NCBI GenBank assembly: GCA_021798075.1
Contig: JAJZYO010000180.1
Coordinates: 1-5,185 of the forward strand
Reading direction: 5' to 3'
Source: Actinomycetes bacterium
Lineage (GTDB): Bacteria; Actinomycetota; Acidimicrobiia; Acidimicrobiales; Palsa-688
Length of the DNA: 5,185 nucleotides
Positions 1-4,984 of the stretch are shown here, in pieces (position 1 is the first letter of the stretch; every line of letters starts with the position of its first letter). Under the pieces are notes generated by a model that was given only the letters and a program-made list of their open reading frames with translations, searched no databases and had not been told where the DNA came from. The position numbers and the translations under genes are program-made.

Positions 1-6
1 CACCAT
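1..6 (-). CDS. Possible start of the next gene, overlapping the mscR stop (edge fragment)
   Basis: Read on the minus strand, the mscR stop is TGATG: an ATG at 6-4 shares bases with the TGA and is followed by a GTG codon before the window ends. Such overlaps are typical of translational coupling. A GAGGAG (22-27) lies 15 bases upstream, which is rather far for a Shine-Dalgarno. From memory, mycobacterial mscR (Rv2259) is followed by a metallo-beta-lactamase-fold hydrolase (Rv2260), proposed to act on the formyl-mycothiol product. That makes such a gene the natural guess, but only two codons are visible and nothing here identifies it. Confidence 0.3.
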
Positions 7-1091
7 CAGATCACAACAACGCTCCTCAGCACCTCGCCACGGCTCATCCGTGCGAAAGCCTCCTCCACATCACCGAGGCCGATGATCTCGCTCACAAATC
101 GGTCCAAGTCGAGCCTGCCCTGGCGGTACAGCTCTACGAGCGCCGGGAAGTCTCGGCTCGGCAGGCAGTCCCCGTACCAGGAAGGCTTGAGCGCCCCGCC
201 GCGACCGAAGAACTCGATCATCGGGATGCCCGGGAGGCGCATCTCCGGGGTAGGCACGCCCACCTGGACGACGGTTCCGGCCAGGTCACGGGCATAAAAC
301 GCTTGTTCGAGCACCTCCGGGCGCCCCACGGCCTCGACGGTGATGTCCGCCCCGAAGCCTCCGGTCAGCGAGCGGACCGCCGCGACGGCGTCCTCGCGTG
401 AGCTGTCGACCGTATGGGTCGCGCCGAGCGCCCGCGCCCACTCGAGCTTTCGCCCGTCTATGTCGATGCCGATGATCGTTGTCGCCCCGGCCAGCCGGGC
501 GCCGGCAAGAGCAGAGCACCCGACACCCCCGCAGCCGAACACTGCCACGCTGTCGCCTGGCTGCACGTTCCCCGTGTTCAGCACCGCGCCTAGCCCCGCC
601 ATTACCCCGCAGCCGAGGAGGCCCGCCGCCTCGGGACGAACCTTCGGCACTTCGGTGCACTGACCCGCTGCAACAAGCGTGAGCTCGCAAAAGGCCCCGA
701 TGCCGAGCGCCGCCGCGAGCGGCGCCCCACTGGCCAGAGTCATTTTCTGCTTGGCGTTGAACGTGGAAAAGCAATACTGCGGCTTGCCTTTCCTGCAGGC
801 CCGGCAGTTGCCGCAAACCGCCCGCCAGTTGAGCACTACGAAAGCGCCCGGTTCGAGGCCCTCGACTCCGTCCCCTACGCTTACGACCTCGCCAGCGGCC
901 TCGTGACCGAGCAGGAACGGGAAGTCGTCATTGATCCCGCCCTCCCTGTAGTGAAGGTCCGTATGGCAGACTCCGCACGCCATCACTCGGACGAGCGCCT
1001 CGCCAGGGCCGGGGTCGGGCACGACGATGGTTTCCAGCGACACCGCCCCCCCTCGCCCAAGCGCTACGACCCCTTGGACTTCGTGGTTCAT
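6..1091 (-). CDS. mscR: S-(hydroxymethyl)mycothiol dehydrogenase (mycothiol-dependent formaldehyde dehydrogenase, zinc ADH family)
   Basis: A 361-residue zinc-dependent medium-chain dehydrogenase. The family oxidises the spontaneous formaldehyde-mycothiol adduct with NAD+ to S-formylmycothiol in the cytosol, and can also act as an S-nitrosomycothiol reductase. Visible features: catalytic-zinc ligands Cys42 (in CGVCHTD), His63 (in GHEAAG) and Cys161 (in LLGCGVMAG); structural-zinc lobe Cys93, Cys96, Cys99 and Cys107; Rossmann motif GCGGVG at 186-191; and Asp210 at the end of the second Rossmann strand, which favours NAD+. The stretches [31 protein letters not shown] and [18 protein letters not shown] are characteristic of the mycothiol-dependent subgroup rather than of general alcohol dehydrogenases. 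Length is normal and no lesion is seen. The ATG at 1091 has a good Shine-Dalgarno GGAGGG (1098-1103) six bases upstream. About 100 bases separate it from the broken gene before it on the same strand, so it may share that transcript or have its own promoter. Confidence 0.93.
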   Translation of the reverse strand: MNHEVQGVVALGRGGAVSLETIVVPDPGPGEALVRVMACGVCHTDLHYREGGINDDFPFLLGHEAAGEVVSVGDGVEGLEPGAFVVLNWRAVCGNCRACRKGKPQYCFSTFNAKQKMTLASGAPLAAALGIGAFCELTLVAAGQCTEVPKVRPEAAGLLGCGVMAGLGAVLNTGNVQPGDSVAVFGCGGVGCSALAGARLAGATTIIGIDIDGRKLEWARALGATHTVDSSREDAVAAVRSLTGGFGADITVEAVGRPEVLEQAFYARDLAGTVVQVGVPTPEMRLPGIPMIEFFGRGGALKPSWYGDCLPSRDFPALVELYRQGRLDLDRFVSEIIGLGDVEEAFARMSRGEVLRSVVVI

Positions 1092-1191
1092 GACCTTCCC
1101 TCCCTCGAAGCCGTGGCCCTCGCGGCCGCCGGCCGAACAAGGGGCGAGCTTATGTCGAAGGCCCCCAGGCGGGCAGTGGCCCGGCCCAGGG

Positions 1192-1960
1192 TCACGGCCA
1201 CCGCACCCGGACGGCCTCCTGCCACTTCCCGAGGAGTCCCTTCGGCCAACGACCTCCAGGCCGTCGGCGTTGCGACGGTTCCAGACAAGAAGGTATGAGG
1301 TCGAAGGCTCCGGCCCTCACTTGCAGTTCTCCGCGCGGTCGCCCTCGAACCCCTCAGCGCGTTCACCGCCGAGCCTCACAGTCCAGCAACGTCCCATGTC
1401 GCTAGCTTCGAACACGATTGAGCCCTCCCATTGGCCGTTAGGGCCTTCGTCCCGCTTGGGGCACCGGGCGACGAAGCCGAAGAGGAGCTTGTCGATGCCG
1501 TCAGCGGCGAAGGCCGGCTCGGACGCGCCTGGGGCACCAGTGGCTGCCAGTTCGGCATCGACCCTGTGCACCGCGGTCTCGTGGGCCTGCCTCGGGGGCC
1601 CAAAGGCTAGAGGCGAAGGTGCAGGCAAGAAGGTCCAGCAGCACAGATCCTCCAGAGCGTTCCTCAGATCAGAGCGCCAAGGAGGTCGGTGTAGGCGTCC
1701 TCCGCCCAGTCGACGAGCTAAATAACGCTCGGGGCAGAGCCGACGATCTCCTGCTCGTAGTCTTCGGGCATCATCTCGGTCCAGCCATTGGACACATAGC
1801 TTGCTGCCCAGCAGTGCACGAAGCCGATATGGGCCACGACGTCGCGGAGACACCACCCGGGGCATGGGCGCACTGCCACCTCGAGGTCGGAACCACGGGC
1901 GACCGCTATGAGGCGTTTTCCGTCTCGTTCCAAGGCGTCGACGTGCTCTTCGACCTTCAT
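1192..1960 (-). pseudogene. Broken maleylpyruvate isomerase-family (mycothiol-dependent, DinB-fold) gene
   Basis: Recognisable from start to stop but interrupted. The first frame (ATG at 1960) reads MKVEEHVDALERDG, then CPGWCLRDVVAHIGFVH, the classic N-terminus of this family. A TAG at 1718-1720 interrupts it, and the same frame resumes with LVDWAEDAYTDLLGAL. A 5-bp tandem duplication (1664-1673) then shifts the frame into RNALEDLCCWTFLPAP and RQAHETAVHRVDAE. Near the C-terminus there is a one-base loss at about 1321, a one-base gain at about 1296 and another loss at about 1240, connecting [16 protein letters not shown] and [10 protein letters not shown] to a TGA at 1192-1194. Undoing the indels gives about 254 residues, normal for the family. 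The metal-ligand pattern His44 plus ExxxH (in HETAVH) survives. The family includes mycothiol-dependent maleylpyruvate isomerase and many uncharacterised thiol transferases, so the substrate is unknown. ATGA overlap with tetR implies past translational coupling. Sequencing error could explain single-base indels but is less likely for all five lesions. Confidence 0.86.
1664..1673 (-). repeat. 5-bp tandem duplication that shifts the frame of the isomerase-family gene
   Basis: The plus strand reads TCAGA twice in succession (minus strand TCTGA twice). Removing one copy rejoins LLGAL directly to RNALEDL, giving the spacing expected between the LVxW helix and the CWTFLPAP motif of the family. This is the likely mutational event behind the frameshift. 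Confidence 0.8.
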
Positions 1961-2658
1961 GTGCCGCCTTTGTTGCTCACACGCGAGGACTGGGGTGGCT
2001 GGGCGTGGGGGAGGAGGCCGTCCACGACCAGGTCCACGGCCCTCACGGCGAAGTGGTCGTCGAGAGGCAAGTGGCCGTGCAGTAGGCGATGGTACGCGGA
2101 ACCGAAAACGAGGTCGAGGACCAAGTCGGCGTCCGTACCCAAAGGCACCTCACCTCTGTAGACGGCCCGCTCCACAATCTCACGATGGTGCTGGCGGAGC
2201 GGATTGAACACCCGTTCGCGCCAGGCCGTCGCAAGGTCGGGGTCCTGTTGAGCTTCGGCGATCAAGCCGGCGAGCATCTTTCCTGCCCTCGTCGTCGTCA
2301 CGGCCCGCACCCAGGTCTCCAGCGCCAAACGCAGGTCCCCGCGCAAAGATCCGGTGTTCGCCGGGGCGAGCCTGCTTTGGAACTCCGCCAGGAAGGCGTC
2401 GAGGGCCAAGGCTCCTCGCGAAGGCCACCGCCGGTACACGGTCGCTTTGCCGACGCCAGCACGGGCCGCCACCTCCTCCATCGACATGCCAGAAAGCCCC
2501 TTTTCTGCGAGCAGTTCCGTCGCCGCCTCCAAGATCGCTGCACCGGCCTCGGCGCTCCTTGGCCTGCCCGGACGGTGTGCCGGGCCGCCCGGCGCGTCGA
2601 CCCCGCCCGGCGCGTCGACCCCGCCCAGGACGTCGGACGCGGCTGTTACACCCGTCAT
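1957..2658 (-). CDS. TetR/AcrR family transcriptional regulator
   Basis: A 233-residue one-component repressor from the ATG at 2658. Residues 1-33 form an unusual Gly/Pro/Asp-rich leader containing a doubled VDAPGG. The TetR DNA-binding domain follows at about 35-82: AAILEAATELLAEKGL, then the helix-turn-helix MSMEEVAARAGVGKATVYRR (58-77). The rest is a ligand-binding and dimerisation domain, with AEAQQDPDLATAWRERV and LVLDLVFGSAYHRLLHGHLP typical of the TetR C-terminal subgroup common in actinobacteria. The frame is open upstream to 2868, but that would run into the divergent exporter gene. GTG at 2667 is an alternative start, preceded by AGGCGG and by a TATTAG seven bases upstream that could support a leaderless start. 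The stop overlaps the broken isomerase-family gene by four bases. Position opposite the exporter and next to a strong inverted repeat suggests it represses both directions. The inducer is unknown. Confidence 0.9.
   Translation of the reverse strand: MTGVTAASDVLGGVDAPGGVDAPGGPAHRPGRPRSAEAGAAILEAATELLAEKGLSGMSMEEVAARAGVGKATVYRRWPSRGALALDAFLAEFQSRLAPANTGSLRGDLRLALETWVRAVTTTRAGKMLAGLIAEAQQDPDLATAWRERVFNPLRQHHREIVERAVYRGEVPLGTDADLVLDLVFGSAYHRLLHGHLPLDDHFAVRAVDLVVDGLLPHAQPPQSSRVSNKGGT
2587..2626 (-). repeat. Tandem 18-bp repeat inside tetR encoding VDAPGG twice
   Basis: Two identical 18-bp units (2587-2604 and 2605-2622) plus four bases of a third. The unit length is a multiple of three, so copy-number change keeps the frame. 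It lies in the low-complexity N-terminal leader ahead of the DNA-binding domain, where expansion is likely to be tolerated. Each unit carries GTCGAC. Confidence 0.9.
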
Positions 2659-2747
2659 CTCCGGCACAGCCCGCCTAATAGGCCCGTCGCGGCGGCCCCG
2701 ACCACCCTCCCCTGTCGCTTTCGGAATAGCCCTCGACCTCCCGCTGT

Positions 2748-2753
2748 TAGAAT
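2748..2753 (+). promoter_or_regulatory. Candidate -10 element for the exporter gene
   Basis: TAGAAT matches the sigma-70-type -10 consensus at five of six positions and would start transcription near 2760, just at the edge of the inverted repeat. No convincing -35 is seen at normal spacing. An alternative is TATCGT (2774-2779), seven bases before the ATG, which would give a leaderless transcript and lies inside the operator. I cannot choose between them from sequence alone. Confidence 0.33.
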
Positions 2754-2760
2754 GTTCGTA

Positions 2761-2779
2761 ACGAAACGAGTCGTATCGT
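2761..2779. promoter_or_regulatory. Probable TetR operator (19-bp inverted repeat)
   Basis: The sequence ACGAAACGAGTCGTATCGT is an inverted repeat centred on G2770 with eight of nine arm pairs matching. It is built from ACGA, ACGA, TCGT and TCGT starting exactly every five bases (2761, 2766, 2771, 2776). A further TCGT at 2756 continues the phase and forms a second perfect palindrome, TTCGTAACGAA (2755-2765). It sits 8 bases before the exporter ATG and about 100 bases before tetR, where a bound TetR dimer would block the exporter promoter. Function is inferred from symmetry and position. Confidence 0.72.
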
Positions 2780-2786
2780 ATCGGAG

Positions 2787-4244
2787 ATGGTGAAGACGAG
2801 CATCGCGGCAATCGAAGAGGAACGGTCGGGGACCGCCAAGGCGGCGTCGAGACGACGTGGGACCTCATGGAGCGCTCGCCCGGAAGGCACCCTCGCGGGG
2901 CCGGGCCAGCTGGCGCTCGTTCTCATATTGCTCGCCTCTTTCATGGTCGTCCTCGACTTCTCCATCGTCAACGTCGCCCTCGCATCCATACAGCGCGACC
3001 TTGGCTTCGCGGCATCGTCGGTGCAATGGGTCGTCACAGGGTACGCAATCACCTTCGGCGGGCTCCTCGTTTTGGGGGGCCGGGCCGCCGACCTTTTCGG
3101 CCGCCGGCGGATTTTCCTCGTCGGCCTGGTCGTCTTCTCCCTCGCTTCGCTCTCCGGCGGCCTCGCCGAAGACCCGGTACTGCTCGTGGCTTCTCGCCTC
3201 GTGCAAGGCGGGGGAGCCGCCATGGTGGCGCCCGCCGCGCTCTCGCTCATTACCACCAACTTCAAAGAGGGCCAAGCCCGGAACCGCGCTCTCGGCGCTT
3301 ACGGCGCGGTGGCCTCACTCGGTTTCGTGTCCGGCCAGGTGCTCGGCGGCGTGCTCGTTGAGTTCATCACGTGGAGGTCCGTGTTCCTCGTGAACGTGCC
3401 GGTCGGTTTGGCAGTCGTGCTCCTTGGCCCGAGGGTACTGCCGGAGTCCCGCCTCGGCGGGAGCGCGAAGCACCTCGACATCGGAGGCGCCTTCCTTATC
3501 ACCGCCGGCGTGGCGTTCCTCGTCTACGCCGTGTCGGAAACCGGGGCCGTCGGTGCGGGTTCACCGCTCGTGTTCGGCGGTTTCGCCTTTGCCGTGCTCG
3601 CCCTCGCCGGCTTCCTCGCCGTCGAACGCCGCCACCCGGCCCCCCTCGTGCCGCTCCGCCTGCTCCACCTCCCCAACCTGCGTCGCGCCAACTTGATGAT
3701 GGCCCTGATGGGGCTCTGGAACGGGGGCGAACTGATCGTCCTCTCCCTCTACATGCAGGACTCCCTACACGACTCACCCCTGATAACGGGCCTGGCGGTC
3801 GCCCCGCAGGGCGTAATCGGCTTTACGGCTGGCGCTTTCGGGGCAAGGTTGCTCAGGCGGGTCGGTATCAAGTGGCTCAACGTGCTCACCGCCGCGACGG
3901 CCCTGGTCGGGTTCCTCGTCCTCACCCAACTGCCCACCTCTGGCTCCTACGGACCGGCCCTTGCGGCCGTGACGCTGGTTGGGTTCGGCACCGCCGGCAT
4001 CGCCTTCGCGAGCACAGTGGAGGCGAGCATGGGCATGGACGACGCCGACCAGGGCTTCGTCGGCGGGGCTGTCAACACGAGCCGCCAGATCGGTGCGGCG
4101 GTAGGCGCCTCGCTCCTTCCTGCTGTGGCGGAGGCGGTTGGCAAGCACGGCCAGGTGGCGAGCATCACGGGCGACAGCGCAGCGATGTTGGTCGCCGCCG
4201 TAGCCGCTGGCGTAGCAGTCCTGGTCGCCCTCCGGACGCGCTGA
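2787..4244 (+). CDS. MFS exporter, DHA2 (EmrB/QacA-like) 14-TM drug:proton antiporter family
   Basis: A 485-residue inner-membrane protein. Members use the proton gradient to export drugs, dyes, antibiotics or metabolites; the substrate here is unknown. About 14 hydrophobic segments can be picked by eye, roughly at 42-64, 80-98, 108-127, 131-153, 168-190, 198-216, 232-250, 260-280, 302-323, 332-352, 362-381, 388-410, 428-450 and 464-482. Family motifs: LDFSIVNVALASIQRDLG in TM1 (56-73), loop motif A GGRAADLFGRRR (97-108), motif B RLVQGGGAA (137-145), motif C-like GFVSGQVLGG (179-188) and WRSVFLVNVPVG (196-207). Motif C has Gln where the textbook motif has Pro, a variation I believe is common in actinobacterial members. 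The first 40 residues are a basic cytoplasmic leader. The ATG is abutted by GGAG with no spacer; GTG at 2790 would give three bases of spacing. It diverges from tetR and is probably repressed by it. Confidence 0.93.
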   Translation: MVKTSIAAIEEERSGTAKAASRRRGTSWSARPEGTLAGPGQLALVLILLASFMVVLDFSIVNVALASIQRDLGFAASSVQWVVTGYAITFGGLLVLGGRAADLFGRRRIFLVGLVVFSLASLSGGLAEDPVLLVASRLVQGGGAAMVAPAALSLITTNFKEGQARNRALGAYGAVASLGFVSGQVLGGVLVEFITWRSVFLVNVPVGLAVVLLGPRVLPESRLGGSAKHLDIGGAFLITAGVAFLVYAVSETGAVGAGSPLVFGGFAFAVLALAGFLAVERRHPAPLVPLRLLHLPNLRRANLMMALMGLWNGGELIVLSLYMQDSLHDSPLITGLAVAPQGVIGFTAGAFGARLLRRVGIKWLNVLTAATALVGFLVLTQLPTSGSYGPALAAVTLVGFGTAGIAFASTVEASMGMDDADQGFVGGAVNTSRQIGAAVGASLLPAVAEAVGKHGQVASITGDSAAMLVAAVAAGVAVLVALRTR

Positions 4245-4398
4245 GCCCTTTTGCCCTCGGGCCCAACACGCCTCCGCAGAGCATGTGGCGGCTGGGCCGG
4301 GGGCACGGCCGGGGTGGCGCGCCAGCGACCCTTCGGGACGACATTCCCCGGTATCTGGACCGCGGCCGGGGCACTTGGGTCGCCCCGAGGGGGACGGC
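4245..4398. other. Gap between the exporter and the permease remnant
   Basis: This 154-base gap lies between the exporter stop and the opposing permease remnant. It is very GC-rich with short G and C runs. I see no convincing U-tailed terminator hairpin and no protein motif. The ORFs running across it look like by-products of high GC content. Confidence 0.5.
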
Positions 4399-4730
4399 TC
4401 AGGCTTGCACGGGCCGCAGCACTTGCCGAAGCTTCACCTTCGAGCCCGTTTGCAGGGTGCTCCGCTCGTGCACGACGCTCCCGAGCTGGGTGGCGGCTAC
4501 CGTCCCAAGCAGAGAGACGACGAACGAGATGGCAAGCTCCCAGGTGAGCAATACGCCGTCTGCGAAAAGCACCGGGTCGACGACAGGTTCGGCGGCCGGG
4601 ATGAAAGCGAGCACCTTGTCGAGGAGATTGGCCCCGCTGAATGCGGCCTCGTCGCCAGGATGTGGGGGACCAAGATGAGCATTTGAGCTCGCAGGGCCGT
4701 TTTGTACCTGGGAGGCGTGGCGGCTCGCAT
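4399..4730 (-). pseudogene. Decayed C-terminal end of an ABC-2 type transporter permease
   Basis: The clear part is 4399-4653, reading AAFSGANLLDKVLAFIPAAE, then PVVDPVLFADGVLLTWELAI, then a hydrophobic helix and finally VHERSTLQTGSKVKLRQVLR. The FIPxxxPVVxP turn, the WE-led last membrane helix and the TGSKVKLRxxL tail are what I recognise as the end of ABC-2 (NatB/YhaP-like) permeases, which are about 400 residues long. Upstream, a different frame carries RAQMLILVPHILA (about 4690-4653), which resembles the preceding helix, so a frameshift near 4653 is likely. Nothing of the other three-quarters of the permease, nor an ATPase partner, is present. An ORF starting at 4812 covers the same end, but its first 50 residues are Arg/Gln-rich repeat translation and not a believable permease. 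Family assignment is from memory of motifs. It could instead be a small hypothetical membrane protein of 137 residues. Confidence 0.66.
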
Positions 4731-4758
4731 CGCTCTCGCGCTGGTCTCGCAGGCCGGC

Positions 4759-4797
4759 CCGGCGTTGCGCCCGCCGGCGTTGCGCCCGCCGGCGTTG
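4759..4797. repeat. 15-bp tandem repeat, 2.6 copies
   Basis: The unit CCGGCGTTGCGCCCG occurs at 4759-4773 and 4774-4788, followed by nine bases of a third copy ending at 4797. It lies just upstream (minus-strand sense) of the permease remnant and encodes Arg/Gln/Ala repeats in the overlapping ORF, which I take to be non-genuine. Confidence 0.92.
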
Positions 4798-4819
4798 GGT
4801 CGGATTCCTCACACTGGGC

Positions 4820-4882
4820 CGCCGTCGGGCCCTGATTCCTTACGGTGAGCGTAACGAATCCATGCCCAACGCCCCGACGGCG
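4820..4882. repeat. Two-tier inverted repeat able to form a long hairpin
   Basis: The outer arms CGCCGTCGGG (4820-4829) and CCCGACGGCG (4873-4882) are perfectly complementary over ten bases. Inside them, GATTCCTTACG (4834-4844) and CGTAACGAATC (4850-4860) pair at ten of eleven positions around a five-base GTGAG loop. The arms are joined by an uneven internal loop of 4 and 12 bases. It lies 103-165 bases beyond the M24 peptidase stop on that gene's strand, so it could be a transcript-end structure. The TTACG/CGTAA core could equally be a protein-binding site. Confidence 0.75.
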
Positions 4883-4912
4883 ACGGGCAAATGTAATCAA
4901 TCCGTGCCCAAC
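4851..4912. repeat. Pair of imperfect 20-bp direct repeats, 42-bp period
   Basis: GTAACGAATCCATGCCCAAC (4851-4870) and GTAATCAATCCGTGCCCAAC (4893-4912) match at 17 of 20 positions. The first copy overlaps the right inner arm of the inverted repeat. Both copies contain AATCC and TGCCCAAC. No known function is recognised. Confidence 0.82.
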
Positions 4913-4984
4913 CCCCACCTTCGACAGGCCGTCGGGCATGATTGCGCGCATTGAGACATACGCGCCGCACCGAGGTCGGGAGGG

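Noticed and set aside
1147..1152. TAAGCT (minus strand) as a -10 for mscR
   Set aside because: It fits only TANNNT and no -35-like hexamer is found at usable spacing, so it is too weak to annotate.
1664..1673. Programmed ribosomal frameshift
   Set aside because: No slippery heptamer is present; the exact 5-bp duplication explains the shift and other lesions indicate decay.
1718..1720. TAG as recoded stop (pyrrolysine or readthrough)
   Set aside because: Separate indels further along also break the gene, so recoding one codon would not restore the protein, and no recoding signal is seen.
1027..1725. 232-residue plus-strand ORF
   Set aside because: Antisense to the isomerase-family pseudogene and the mscR start; low-complexity composition and no recognisable domain.
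2659..2868. N-terminal extension of tetR to an ATG at 2868 (303 residues)
   Set aside because: It would cross the operator and overlap 82 bases of the divergent exporter; the extra residues show no TetR feature and the usual TetR domain begins well after 2658.
4245..4330. Rho-independent terminator after the exporter
   Set aside because: The GCCC/GGGC stem has only a two-base loop and no following T tract.
3371..4678. 435-residue plus-strand ORF overlapping the exporter
   Set aside because: Out of frame with a well-supported 14-TM protein and dominated by Arg and Pro, as expected for an off-frame reading of GC-rich coding DNA.
4759..4912. CRISPR array
   Set aside because: Only two or three copies of short, differing repeats without uniform spacers, and no cas genes.
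3947..4951. 334-residue minus-strand ORF
   Set aside because: Antisense to the exporter 3' half; Arg/Pro/Ala-rich with no family motif. The exporter and the permease remnant in another frame explain the region better.
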